Positions 16,692-26,357 of a stretch of DNA of 58,570 nt are shown here, one piece after another. Location of the stretch: the NCBI GenBank assembly GCA_903862415.1, contig CAIOYD010000068.1:1-58570 (forward strand), in the 5' to 3' direction. The notes under the pieces were generated by a model, which was not told the origin of the DNA, ran no database searches, and worked only from the letters and a program-made list of their open reading frames with translations. This stretch comes from an uncultured Oxalobacteraceae bacterium (GTDB taxonomy: Bacteria; Pseudomonadota; Gammaproteobacteria; Burkholderiales; Burkholderiaceae_D). The position numbers were made by a program, and so were the translations under genes. Within the stretch, counting starts at the first letter, position 1; each line of letters starts with the position of its first letter.

Positions 16692-18485
16692 ATGCATCCC
16701 ACTCCCGCCCTGATCAACGACAAAAGTAATGCCGCCAAAGTAGTGATGGATCAGGTCAGGGCCATGGAAGGAGCTTCGGTTGGATCCAGACTGGCCACCA
16801 TCAGCATGGGCATGATAGCGAGCTGGCTGACGCATACAGAAACCAATCAGAATCCCCTGATCGTCTGGCAACTGTGCCAGATTGTGCTTAATTTAACCGC
16901 CATCTGGACTACCCTGCAATTACGCCAGGTACCGCTCAGTGCAGAAAATGTCATTGGACGTTTGCGCAGATCCACCCTTATTCCAACCTGCAATGGCCTG
17001 CTGTGGTCGGTGGGAATTATGCTTATGTGGGCAACGGGTAATCTGGAGCAACAACTGTTGGTGATTTTTTTCATTGTCGGCATTTCTACCGGCTCACTAA
17101 ACACACTCAAAGCTTATCTGCCGGCACTGTTTTTGTTTTTTATTCCCTGCGTCGGCAGTGTCGTTTTGGCGACCATTTGTTTCCATGATCAGAACAGCCT
17201 CATCATCGCCCTGGCAACCACGGTATACATCATCTGGTCGAGCGGATACGGCATCACTGCTCACCGTGAACTAATCAACGCCATGTACAAACATTATGAA
17301 ACAGTCGATCTGGCCAACAAGCTGCAGGAGCAGATAGAAATTGCCGAGGCAGCCACGCAGGCAAAATCACGTTTTCTGGCTGCAGCAAGCCATGATATGC
17401 GTCAACCGATGCATGCCCTCAATCTTTATCTGGGCGCGCTGGCCAATTTTGATATCCCGTCGACCGCACGTCCGGTATTGACCATGGTGAAAGAATGCGC
17501 CCAAACCATGGATGAAATGTTTTCGGCGCTGCTCGATATTTCACAACTCGACGCCAGCATTCTGCAACCGAGTCTGCGTATTTTTTCCATCACCTCGGTA
17601 TTCAATAAAGTCCATCTGGAATTCTCGCAACAGGCTCTGGCCAAAGGACTTAGCCTGCGCGTGGCACCCTGCTCGGCCATGATTTTCAGTGACCCGGAAT
17701 TAGTGGAAAATATCTTGCGCAATCTGGTCAGCAATGCGATCCGGTATACCAAAAGCGGAAAAATTCTCATCGGTTGCCGGCGCACCGATCACAGCATCCG
17801 GATCGGCGTTTATGATACCGGGATTGGTATTGCCCCGGCACAGCAGACCACCATTTTTGAAGAGTTTTATCAGGTGGCCAATCGGGAACGCAATCGTTCA
17901 CAGGGACTCGGACTGGGTCTGGCGATTGTGCAGCGCCAGGCGCGACTGTTGCAGGCACCGCTGTCGATCCGTTCGGAAATTGGTCGTGGATCACAGTTTG
18001 AGATCGAATTGCCACGCAGTTTGCTGGCATCGGCTCCAGTGTCCGTTGAGCATGAACCGCAACGTGATCCACACAACCTTAACGGAGCACTGATCGTCAT
18101 TGTCGATGATGAAACCATCATCCTCAATGCCGCCCGATTGCTGCTGGAGCAATGGGGTTGTAGTGTCATTACGGCCAACTCCGGCCCGGAAGCACTGAGC
18201 ATTCTGGCCACAGCAACACGGGTGCCGGATGCCATCATCTGCGACCACCGCCTGCGCTTTGATGAAACCGGTGTGCAGGTCATTGCCGCCGTGCGCAATG
18301 AATTTTGCAGCGACATACCGGCTGTACTGATCACCGGCGACACCTCGCCTGAGCAATTCAAGACCATCACCGCAGCAGGTTTGCCGGTGCTGCACAAACC
18401 GTTGCAAAGCCAGACCCTGCAGGCAATGTTATTGAAGTTGCTGGCAAGAGAAAATTCGCAGGGCGAACAACAGCTGGCCGGTTAA
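16692..18485 (+). CDS. Hybrid sensor histidine kinase
   Basis: About 597 residues. Five or six transmembrane helices fill the N-terminal 200 residues, followed by a coiled-coil, a HisKA domain (SHDMRQPMHAL, phospho-His near residue 233), an HATPase_c domain (NLVSNAIRYT, DTGIGIAP, GLGLGLAIV) and a C-terminal receiver (VDDE, phospho-Asp in CDHRL near 517, Lys in LHKPL). The ATG at 16692 is preferred because GGA lies six bases upstream and a possible -10 CATAAT is at 16652; the ATG at 16668 would be almost at the transcription start. The large membrane-embedded input suggests sensing at the membrane, ligand unknown. Confidence 0.92.
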   Translation: MHPTPALINDKSNAAKVVMDQVRAMEGASVGSRLATISMGMIASWLTHTETNQNPLIVWQLCQIVLNLTAIWTTLQLRQVPLSAENVIGRLRRSTLIPTCNGLLWSVGIMLMWATGNLEQQLLVIFFIVGISTGSLNTLKAYLPALFLFFIPCVGSVVLATICFHDQNSLIIALATTVYIIWSSGYGITAHRELINAMYKHYETVDLANKLQEQIEIAEAATQAKSRFLAAASHDMRQPMHALNLYLGALANFDIPSTARPVLTMVKECAQTMDEMFSALLDISQLDASILQPSLRIFSITSVFNKVHLEFSQQALAKGLSLRVAPCSAMIFSDPELVENILRNLVSNAIRYTKSGKILIGCRRTDHSIRIGVYDTGIGIAPAQQTTIFEEFYQVANRERNRSQGLGLGLAIVQRQARLLQAPLSIRSEIGRGSQFEIELPRSLLASAPVSVEHEPQRDPHNLNGALIVIVDDETIILNAARLLLEQWGCSVITANSGPEALSILATATRVPDAIICDHRLRFDETGVQVIAAVRNEFCSDIPAVLITGDTSPEQFKTITAAGLPVLHKPLQSQTLQAMLLKLLARENSQGEQQLAG

Positions 18486-18592
18486 TTTTCAAAACAACCC
18501 AACACTTCCTCTGCGCTGCCATAAACCAATAGGCGTGACAACAAACGCCTGCCAGGCTTACTGGATTCATGGTCAATTCCTCATTATTTACA

Positions 18593-18620
18593 TTGACAGT
18601 TGATTCTTATCAACTAAGAT
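18593..18620 (+). promoter_or_regulatory. Chp operon promoter with palindromic spacer
   Basis: Perfect -35 TTGACA (18593-18598), 16-base spacer and -10 TAAGAT (18615-18620). The spacer itself is a perfect inverted repeat, GTTGAT-TCTT-ATCAAC (18599-18614), so it could be an operator. Transcription would begin near 18627, which argues against the ATG at 18625 as the pilG start. Confidence 0.65.
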
Positions 18621-18681
18621 TTAAATGAGTTCCTCTTTAAATTTTGCCACAAAAGCAATAATTAACACTTCTGGTATAGAC

Positions 18682-19536
18682 ATGTCCATTGAACGAATAT
18701 ACAACCTGGCGGTACTGGGACTCTCGGCCATCGAGGTTCGGGTCATCAAAAGCGTCTGTGCGATTACCGCGGGACGCAAGCAAAGCTATCGCGTTCAGGA
18801 TGTCATCGATGAAAACAATGCCCCTGACATTGTGCTCATTAATGAAGAATCGCCTGAGTCGATGACGTTCTGGGAAAAATTCAACCGTGCGCGCAACATT
18901 CCGGCGGTGTTTCTGTCACGCGTAGCCAGCGAACGCAACGGCTACATCTTAAAACGCCCCATGGTTCCGGCCAGCATACTGAAAATGCTGGAAGAAATTT
19001 CGCACAAAGAATATGCCTCCAAAGAAAAAAGAAAACCTTCCGCACCAAGTACCCAGCATACCGAACGCAGCACGCCGGCCCCTTTAGCGTCAACAGCATC
19101 GGTACCGGTCGCCGCCCCATCAGCCTCACACAGTGACTTTCGCGCGCTGGTGGTGGACGACAGTCCGACCGTGCGCAAGCAAATGGAAATTGCCATCAAA
19201 AAAGTGGGCGGCACAGTGGTGAGTGTTGAAACCGGTGAAGCGGCTCTGGCGATGCTGGAAAAGGTCGATTTCGACATGGTTTTTCTTGACGTGGTGCTGC
19301 CCGGCGCGGATGGTTATGCGGTGTGTCGCTCGATCAAGAAAAGTCGCCAGACCAAACAGTTGCCCGTCATTATGCTGACCAGCAAAAGCTCCCCCTTTGA
19401 CAAAATACGCGGCAACCTTGCCGGTTGTGACACGTATCTGACCAAACCGGTCGATCTGAAGTTATTTCAATCGACTATCGAAAAATACTTGCCTGGCAAT
19501 GAAGTATTTTCCGGCCTGACTTCATCCCATCCTTAG
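18682..19536 (+). CDS. pilG: PilG-like response regulator with an extra N-terminal domain
   Basis: The C-terminal 125 residues are a PilG-type receiver: VVDDSPTVRK, phospho-Asp in VFLDVVLPGADGY, the VIMLTSKSSPFDKIRG stretch and Lys in YLTKPVD. PilG links the Chp kinase to type IV pilus extension. Unlike the ~135-residue PilG of Pseudomonas, it has about 110 N-terminal residues that look like a degenerate receiver (VLINEES where the phospho-Asp strand should be, then VFLSRV and ILKRP), joined by a Ser/Pro/Ala-rich linker. The start at 18682 gives 284 residues and fits the promoter; an in-frame ATG at 18625 is the alternative. It is the first gene of the Chp operon. Confidence 0.82.
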   Translation: MSIERIYNLAVLGLSAIEVRVIKSVCAITAGRKQSYRVQDVIDENNAPDIVLINEESPESMTFWEKFNRARNIPAVFLSRVASERNGYILKRPMVPASILKMLEEISHKEYASKEKRKPSAPSTQHTERSTPAPLASTASVPVAAPSASHSDFRALVVDDSPTVRKQMEIAIKKVGGTVVSVETGEAALAMLEKVDFDMVFLDVVLPGADGYAVCRSIKKSRQTKQLPVIMLTSKSSPFDKIRGNLAGCDTYLTKPVDLKLFQSTIEKYLPGNEVFSGLTSSHP

Positions 19537-19547
19537 AGGAAAATCCC

Positions 19548-19910
19548 ATGAGTAAGAAAGTACTGGTTGTTGACGATTCACCTGCCGATCTGGCCAATAT
19601 CAAAGGTGTACTGAGTGATGCAGGCTGCCTGGTTGTGACGGCAGCCAATGGTCGTGAAGCCATCGCCAAAGCCCAATCCGAAAAACCAAATGTCATTTTT
19701 CTCGACATTGTCATGCCCGATATGGATGGCTACGAAGCCTGCCGTCTGTTGAACGAAGAGCCGAGCACCAAAGGGATTCCAGTGATTTTTGTCACCAGCA
19801 AAGGCCAAAAAGCCGATCTGGTCTGGGGACAAATGCAGGGTGCCAAGGGACATGTGGTCAAACCGTATTCGGCCGATCAGATTATCGACCAGTTGAAAAA
19901 AGTTTCCTGA
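19548..19910 (+). CDS. pilH: PilH-like single-domain response regulator
   Basis: A 120-residue receiver domain: acidic pair in VVDDSPAD, phospho-Asp in IFLDIVMPDMDG, Thr in FVTSKG and Lys in HVVKPY. PilH is the second CheY-like output of the Chp system and in Pseudomonas is linked to pilus retraction and phosphate flow. The sequence and its place directly after pilG and before pilI support the name. It begins 11 bases after pilG, with AGAGGAAA before the start. Confidence 0.93.
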   Translation: MSKKVLVVDDSPADLANIKGVLSDAGCLVVTAANGREAIAKAQSEKPNVIFLDIVMPDMDGYEACRLLNEEPSTKGIPVIFVTSKGQKADLVWGQMQGAKGHVVKPYSADQIIDQLKKVS

Positions 19911-19917
19911 CCATCCC

Positions 19918-20520
19918 ATGATGTCAGAACCGGTTAAAGCAGGCACAGTCGGGCCCGACGTTACGCCAATGACCCCGACTGCGCCCGCATGGGATGAAGG
20001 TGCCACGCCTGCCTGGTGGGATATTGATTCACGCCGCTATGGTGTGCAGATAGGTGGTGTGCGATTGCTGCTGCCTGCCGGAGTGGAAAGCGAAGTGCTG
20101 GAAAGTTCCCAGCTCACCCACTTGCCACGTGCTCCCGCCGAACTGCTCGGCGTGGTTAACGTGCGTGGCAATCTGGTACCGGTGTTTAATCTGGCCCTGC
20201 TAGAGCACTGGCCTGCTGCCAACACCGAGCCTGGCGCTCTGGTGCCGGTGACTGTCATGATCGGCAAAGGCAGCAGCGTCTTTGCCCTGCACGTTCATGG
20301 GCTACCTCAGCCACAGCGCGATCTGATCCGTGATACAGCCTGCGAATTGCCTGTCGTTTTAGCACCCCACCTGATTGCCGCCTGGAAGACAGCAGACGAT
20401 ATTTTATGGATAGAGTTGGCGCTCGAAGCCATGCTCGGAACGCGTGCAGCCAGCCTGTCCGAAACCAGTGATTTTTCTTTCCATTCACCCTCCCCTTTAC
20501 CTCATGAGGAATACCAATGA
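19918..20520 (+). CDS. pilI: PilI, CheW-like coupling protein
   Basis: A 200-residue CheW-fold protein that would couple the PilJ receptor to the ChpA kinase in the cytoplasm. The recognisable CheW core runs from RYGVQIGGVRLLLPAG through LLGVVNVRGNLVPVFNL to the C-terminal half; the final 30 residues are a loose Ser/Pro-rich tail. It starts 7 bases after pilH, and its stop overlaps the pilJ start (ATGA), so the genes are translationally coupled. Confidence 0.92.
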   Translation: MMSEPVKAGTVGPDVTPMTPTAPAWDEGATPAWWDIDSRRYGVQIGGVRLLLPAGVESEVLESSQLTHLPRAPAELLGVVNVRGNLVPVFNLALLEHWPAANTEPGALVPVTVMIGKGSSVFALHVHGLPQPQRDLIRDTACELPVVLAPHLIAAWKTADDILWIELALEAMLGTRAASLSETSDFSFHSPSPLPHEEYQ

Positions 20521-22619
20521 AAGCATTTGCTCAACGGCTCGAAGCCCTGTTGGCAGGCAACACCGTCACCTGGCGCATGCGTGCATTGGTGCGCGTGCTG
20601 GTTGCCAGTCTTGTGGTTCTGTTTCTGGTGTTTGCGGTTGACTTTATCGTCAACAATCAGGCGGCTAACTCGGAACGACGGTTGGCGGATTTTTCCCGCG
20701 CAGCCCAGGAAACCCGGATTTTAACGCTGACAGCACGGCGTCACGAAAAAGATTTTTACCTGCGTAAAGATCCTCAATATGTGGCCAGCCATAAAGAAAC
20801 CATTGTCAAGCTCAAAGCCAAACTGGATGAACTGATTCCATTGTCGCCGGATGTGCAAATTTCTGCGGTCGCCGCTGAAATTAAAAAGTCTGTGGATGAC
20901 TATGGCACTACCTTCGCCAAAACCGCCGACCAAATGACCAGGGTAGGTTTGAATCAGGATTCAGGCTTGCACGGCAAGTTCCGCGCCGCCGCGCATGATG
21001 CCGAAACACGGATTCCACCAGAAGCGTTTGAAATGTTGGCCGCTTTTCTGGAATTGCGTCGTAACGAAAAAGATTTTATTCAACGTGAAGATGAACAATT
21101 TGTAGCAGCACACACCAAACAATTAGAAAAATCCATCAACATCATCGAACGAGCCAAACTGCCTGACGACACCAAACGACAAATTCTGGCCGATTTTAAA
21201 AACTATGGACAAACTTTTGCCGATTTTGCCGCCGGCACGCTGAGCGCCCGTGCTTCTGCCGAAGTAGCGCGTCAGGCAGCTCGCCGGACGGAACCACTGG
21301 TCGACAAAATGTTGGCCGCTGCTGACGCCGCCATCGAGGCCGGGCAAAAGCGCGTGAGTATTGAACGGGCGATCTCCGGTGTCATTGTTACCCTGCTGGT
21401 GTTATTGACAGCCGGTTTGCTGTATGTGCTGGTGACCCTGATTTCACGCTCGGTAACTAATCCTGTCAGTCATTTACAGGAAACGATTGCCCGCCTTCAG
21501 GGCGGCGATGATAGTGCCCGTGCGAGCATGGTCAACCAGGATGAATTGAGCGAACTCGGCCGCGCCTTTGACGGCATGATCGACGCCCGTCTGGCCACGC
21601 AAAAGAAAATTCAGGATGAAAATGACAACCTCAATGATTCGGTTCTGAATCTGTTGCAGGCGGTGGCCATGATTGCGCGACGCGATCTGACCATCAAAGT
21701 TCCGGTGACCGAAGACGTGACCGGTCCGGTGGCCGATGCGCTCAATCTGCTGACCCGCGAAACCGCCAAAGTGTTGCAGCAAGTGTCGGATCTGTCCGCC
21801 GACGTGGCAACTGCCTCGCTGCGGGTTCAGGAACAGAGTAATGCAGTGATTGTGGTGGCCGCCACCGAACAGAAAGAAGTTGCCGCCACTGCGATCTCGC
21901 TCGGCAACGCGGCCGAAGCGATGGGGCGCATGACCAAACTGGCGCGCGGTGCGAATCAAAGTGCCGAACTCGCCATCCGCGCAACCCAGCAGGCGATGGA
22001 TACGGTATCTTCCACGGTAGCCGGCATTAACATGACGCGCGACATGATGCGTGAAACGGAAAAACAAATTAAACGCCTCGGTGAACGCTCGCAGGATATT
22101 TCCCAGGCCGTGAATCTGATTAACTCGATTGCGGAACGCACCCACGTTCTGGCGCTCAATGCGTCCATGCATGCGGCCTCGGCCGGTGAAGCCGGTCGTG
22201 GATTTGCTGTGGTTGCCGATGAAGTGCAGCGACTCGCAGAAAGCTCACGCCAGGCCACGCAACAAATTGCCGCGCTGGTAAAAAATATTCAGGCCGATAC
22301 AGCTGAAACGGTGGGCACCATGAATCTGGCCATTGAACAGGTGGTCAGCGGTTCACGACTGGCAGAACAGGCCGGTACCCAGATGCAGGAAACCCAGCGC
22401 ACTACCGCCGAACTGGTCCGATCGGTACATGAAATTGCCGAATCCACCGAAGATCAGCTCAAAAACAATCAGGAACTGTTGGTGCGTGCTGATGCGATTC
22501 GCAGCAGTACCGAAGAAACCAGCCGACAACTGGGTGAACAGGCAGGACAGGCGAATAATCTGGTGGAATACGCGCGCAGTCTGGTGGCCGCCGTGCGGGT
22601 CTTTAAACTCGCAGATTAA
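20517..22619 (+). CDS. pilJ: PilJ-type methyl-accepting chemoreceptor
   Basis: A 700-residue chemoreceptor. One transmembrane helix is at residues 25-47 and another near 285-310, enclosing a periplasmic helical sensor with two related stretches, HEKDFYLRKD and NEKDFIQRED, typical of helical bimodular sensors. HAMP and long coiled-coil regions follow, then the signalling tip with ALNASMHAASAGEAGRG, a sequence characteristic of PilJ (most other receptors have ALNAAIEAARAGE). In Pseudomonas, PilJ senses pilus status and surface contact and signals to ChpA through PilI. It lies between pilI and chpA, as in other species. Confidence 0.93.
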   Translation: MKAFAQRLEALLAGNTVTWRMRALVRVLVASLVVLFLVFAVDFIVNNQAANSERRLADFSRAAQETRILTLTARRHEKDFYLRKDPQYVASHKETIVKLKAKLDELIPLSPDVQISAVAAEIKKSVDDYGTTFAKTADQMTRVGLNQDSGLHGKFRAAAHDAETRIPPEAFEMLAAFLELRRNEKDFIQREDEQFVAAHTKQLEKSINIIERAKLPDDTKRQILADFKNYGQTFADFAAGTLSARASAEVARQAARRTEPLVDKMLAAADAAIEAGQKRVSIERAISGVIVTLLVLLTAGLLYVLVTLISRSVTNPVSHLQETIARLQGGDDSARASMVNQDELSELGRAFDGMIDARLATQKKIQDENDNLNDSVLNLLQAVAMIARRDLTIKVPVTEDVTGPVADALNLLTRETAKVLQQVSDLSADVATASLRVQEQSNAVIVVAATEQKEVAATAISLGNAAEAMGRMTKLARGANQSAELAIRATQQAMDTVSSTVAGINMTRDMMRETEKQIKRLGERSQDISQAVNLINSIAERTHVLALNASMHAASAGEAGRGFAVVADEVQRLAESSRQATQQIAALVKNIQADTAETVGTMNLAIEQVVSGSRLAEQAGTQMQETQRTTAELVRSVHEIAESTEDQLKNNQELLVRADAIRSSTEETSRQLGEQAGQANNLVEYARSLVAAVRVFKLAD

Positions 22620-22634
22620 CCTGATCGGTGCCTG

Positions 22635-25600
22635 ATGTCCCATACTGACCTCGAAGGCTTGTTGCGGCGCAGCGCCGTACTGCCAACTGACACCGATGCA
22701 ACGCCGAAGGACTGGCACGTATTGGCCGCCGAAATCGCACAGGCCAGTGCCGCCATGATGGCGTACTCAAGCCGGCACGCGCTGGGTGACACGTTGTCGC
22801 AGTTAGCCAGCGGCATGAGCACGATTGCTGCTGCGCTGACCGATGGCTACCATCATCCGGCCACTGATCTGATCGAACCTTTAAGTGTCGCCATTCTGGC
22901 CATGAGTTTGCGTGCCGATGATGTCGATGCCATGGAAATGATTTTCTCTTTGTTGGACGACCCCTGCTGGCTGGCTGACTACCTGCCAACGGCTTCAATC
23001 GCAACCTCGACCTTACCTGTGCCGGAGGTCGATGAACTCTCCGGCATAGCCGATGCCGCCGAACGCGCCCTGACCGGCATTGATGCCCTCGAACTCTTGC
23101 TGCACGCCAGCTGGGATAGCGAAGCGGTCAGCGGTCTGCTGTTCGTCATTGCACAGGATGCCGACGAAGGCCAGCTGCCGGTTCTGGCCGAAGCCTGCTT
23201 TGCGTTGGCGGAAAAAATGGCCCTGATTGCAGATGCAGTTTGCCAGCCGCTTTTTACCGAACACGCCACCCTGGCCTTGCTCGACGCTTACAGCGGTGCG
23301 CAAGAAAGCGTGACGCTGCTGTTGAATTTACTTAATGCAGCACAAGAACTGCCATCTCTGTCCGACTCGACACCGGAAACCGAAGACGCTTTCGCGGCAG
23401 ACGATACGAGCGACATCTCAGAGGCGCGCCAGCAGGTTGGTCGCGACATGATGGCGGTGCTCGATGAAGAACTTGAAGTCGTTGCCAGCGAGATCGAACA
23501 AACCCTCAGCGTACTGGCAACACTGGAACACAGTCCGGACGGTGCAGCCAGACGCGCTGATGAACAAGCCGCACTGGGTGAATTTTTTCAACGCTTAGCC
23601 GGTGCCTGTGATGCCATCGGTCTGGTGGTGCTGTCTGAATGGGTATACACCTATGCGGCGCTGATGCTGTCCGCCATGGAAGGTACTCAGCCGGATGCCG
23701 GACAGCGTCAGGCGATGCAAAACATGGTGCCGACCATGCACAGCTATTGTCTGGCACCGGATGATCAGGAAGCGGCCATGGCACTGGCAGAACTGCTGAC
23801 CCTGCCCTGCTGGAGTGATCCGTGGGCAGCCACTGAAGCTCACCACCTGGCCATGCGACTGTGTGCGGTCGACATCGTTGAAGTCACCGCCGGTGCGGTC
23901 ATGGAACGCGCCACTACCGCCACTGCGGAAGATGTATCGCTGGACATCCCTGCCGACATCAACCCAGAATTGCTCGAAGGACTGATACAGGAATTACCGG
24001 TTCAGACTTCTGCTTTTTCACAGGCGATCCTGCATGTCGCCACCGGCAATGGTACACTCAATGATCTCGACATTGCCAAACGCGCAGCCCATACCCTCAA
24101 GGGTGCCGCCAATACGGTAGGCATTCCCGGCATTGCCAATCTGACCCACCACCTCGAAGACGTGCTGATCGTGCTGCACAAAGCCGAACGCATGCCGGGT
24201 CGTGCCGCGGCACAAATTCTGATTGAGGCAGGCGACTGCCTCGAAGCCATGAGCGAAGCCGTCCAGGGAATCATGCCCGCGCCTGCTGACCGGATGAAGG
24301 TATTGCAACGGGTGCTGGATCTGGCCAATCAGATCGATGCGTATGGCATTCCGGACGATGACCTGCCGATCGCCACCAGCAGCGCGAACGACACTGTCAG
24401 CCTGCCTGATGACGTGGCTGTGGCCACACCAATAACGACGGTTCCGGACACGAGCGCCAGCATCCGGGTTCCGGCTGGACTCATTGATGACCTCTTGCGT
24501 CTGGTAAATGAATCGATTATTTCTGCCGCACAGCTGCGTGAACAGCTGGCCCAGTCACGCGCCACTACCGGCCGCATGCGCGCCCAGAATGCCATCTTCG
24601 GGCATCTCGTCGGTGAACTTGAACACATGGTTGATATACGCGGTCTTGGCATGGGCAGTCAGCAGCCATCAGTGCAAAGCGCGGACAGCGACTTCGATGA
24701 ACTCGAATTTGAAGAATTCAACGAACTGCAAACCCTGTCGCGTCAATTAACCGAAGCCGCCCTTGATGCCCGCACTATCGGTCAGGATGGTGAAGTCCAG
24801 CTGGAACATTTCAGTGAACTGGTGGAATTACATCATCGTCTGCAGGTGCAGTCACAGGATCTGGTGATGCGTACGCGCATGGTACCGGTGGCAACGATCG
24901 AGCCGCGTCTGCAGCGTTCGGCGCGCCAGACTTCGCGTCTGCTGGACAAAGAAGTCGGACTCGACATTGAAGGCGCCAATACACTCATGGACAGCCATGT
25001 GTTGCAGGCACTGGTCGATCCGCTCATGCACATCATCCGCAACGCCATCGATCATGGTTTGGAAATGCCGACAGAACGCGAAGCACTCGGCAAACCGCGT
25101 GTCGGACAGTTAACACTGTCCTTTAACCGGGAAGGCAATTCCATCGTGGTACGCTGCCGCGATGATGGTCAAGGTCTCGATCAGGTCGCCATCCGCCATA
25201 AAGCCGAACTCATCGGCATGATCACTCCGGAACAGGAATTGAGTGCCGAAGAAGTCATGCGTCTGATCTTGCGTCACGGCTTTTCGACCCGCGATGAAGC
25301 AAGTCAGATTTCTGGCCGTGGCATCGGCATGGATGCGGTACTGGCGGCAATTCACGACCTCAAGGGAACACTGTTTCTGAACAACGAACCCGGACACGGC
25401 CTGATGGTGGAATTGCGCCTGCCGGTGTCCCTCGTAGCCAGCCATGCACTGCTGGTGGCCAGCGGCAGTCAGGTCTATGCACTCTCAACCGGCGGCATAC
25501 ACGATTTGCTGTATCTGGATGCCGCTGATGTATCAGTCACACAGGATGGACTCATGCTGGCACGCGTCAACGACAGAATGCTGCCACTGGTGGACTTTGA

Positions 25601-26309
25601 AGAATTACTGTGTGTGCCAAAACAGAAAAACGATGACCGGAATGGTTTTCCGGTGGTGATCGTGCAGCTCGATACCGGTGCCCTGGAAGCAGTCCGACTG
25701 CAGGCCGTGCACGATTCACGCGACATTGTGGTCAAAGACCTCGGTGTGTATGTACCGCGTATGTCGGGTTTGCTGGGTGCGACCATTCTGGGTGACGGTA
25801 ACGTCGCACCGGTGATTGATTTGCGCGATCTTGCCACCATGGCGGGCAGCGACGGCTTGCAGCAATGGCAGCGCGCCCATCCGCAACAGGAAATGTTCGC
25901 CGCCGAACAACGCAAGAGCGCATTGGTGGTCGACGATTCACTGTCTGCGCGCCGACATACTGCACAGTTCATGCGCGACGCCGGCTTTGAAGTGCACGAA
26001 GCCAGTGACGGACTCGATGCCGTGACCATGATGGAACGTTGGGTTCCGGACATCATCCTGACCGATATGGAAATGCCACGCATGAATGGACTCGAACTGG
26101 CGTCCTACATACGTTCCCAGACCCGGTTAGCAGGCATACCGATCATCATGATTTCTTCGCGTTCCACCGATAAACATCGTCGTCAGGCCAGCCACGCCGG
26201 TGTGACCGCCTACCATGTCAAACCGTTCAGTGAAGACCTGTTGATCGAAAACGTGATCAACCTGACGCAGGCGCAGGTTCTGATTGAAAATGGTGGAGTG
26301 GTGGTGTAG
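22635..26309 (+). CDS. chpA: ChpA-type hybrid chemotaxis histidine kinase
   Basis: A 1224-residue CheA-like kinase, about half the length of Pseudomonas ChpA. The N-terminal ~400 residues are helical, with a likely inactive HPt-like stretch. One clear HPt domain has AAHTLKGAANTVG (phospho-His486). The CheA core follows: the dimerisation/kinase N-box HIIRNAIDHGLE, the G-boxes in GRGIGMDAV, then a CheW-like domain and a C-terminal receiver with VVDDSLSARR and phospho-Asp in ILTDMEMPRMNG. It would pass phosphate to PilG and PilH. It ends the operon 48 bp from the convergent Tad locus, with no clear terminator between. Confidence 0.93.
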   Translation: MSHTDLEGLLRRSAVLPTDTDATPKDWHVLAAEIAQASAAMMAYSSRHALGDTLSQLASGMSTIAAALTDGYHHPATDLIEPLSVAILAMSLRADDVDAMEMIFSLLDDPCWLADYLPTASIATSTLPVPEVDELSGIADAAERALTGIDALELLLHASWDSEAVSGLLFVIAQDADEGQLPVLAEACFALAEKMALIADAVCQPLFTEHATLALLDAYSGAQESVTLLLNLLNAAQELPSLSDSTPETEDAFAADDTSDISEARQQVGRDMMAVLDEELEVVASEIEQTLSVLATLEHSPDGAARRADEQAALGEFFQRLAGACDAIGLVVLSEWVYTYAALMLSAMEGTQPDAGQRQAMQNMVPTMHSYCLAPDDQEAAMALAELLTLPCWSDPWAATEAHHLAMRLCAVDIVEVTAGAVMERATTATAEDVSLDIPADINPELLEGLIQELPVQTSAFSQAILHVATGNGTLNDLDIAKRAAHTLKGAANTVGIPGIANLTHHLEDVLIVLHKAERMPGRAAAQILIEAGDCLEAMSEAVQGIMPAPADRMKVLQRVLDLANQIDAYGIPDDDLPIATSSANDTVSLPDDVAVATPITTVPDTSASIRVPAGLIDDLLRLVNESIISAAQLREQLAQSRATTGRMRAQNAIFGHLVGELEHMVDIRGLGMGSQQPSVQSADSDFDELEFEEFNELQTLSRQLTEAALDARTIGQDGEVQLEHFSELVELHHRLQVQSQDLVMRTRMVPVATIEPRLQRSARQTSRLLDKEVGLDIEGANTLMDSHVLQALVDPLMHIIRNAIDHGLEMPTEREALGKPRVGQLTLSFNREGNSIVVRCRDDGQGLDQVAIRHKAELIGMITPEQELSAEEVMRLILRHGFSTRDEASQISGRGIGMDAVLAAIHDLKGTLFLNNEPGHGLMVELRLPVSLVASHALLVASGSQVYALSTGGIHDLLYLDAADVSVTQDGLMLARVNDRMLPLVDFEELLCVPKQKNDDRNGFPVVIVQLDTGALEAVRLQAVHDSRDIVVKDLGVYVPRMSGLLGATILGDGNVAPVIDLRDLATMAGSDGLQQWQRAHPQQEMFAAEQRKSALVVDDSLSARRHTAQFMRDAGFEVHEASDGLDAVTMMERWVPDIILTDMEMPRMNGLELASYIRSQTRLAGIPIIMISSRSTDKHRRQASHAGVTAYHVKPFSEDLLIENVINLTQAQVLIENGGVVV

Positions 26310-26357
26310 TTGTGCAGGATGTCACGCGCAGCGAAATACACCGTGCTTCTCTACCCA

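Noticed and set aside
18625-18681. pilG start at the upstream ATG (18625)
   Set aside because: The promoter boxes place the transcription start at about this ATG; the ATG at 18682 fits better, although no ribosome site is clear at either.
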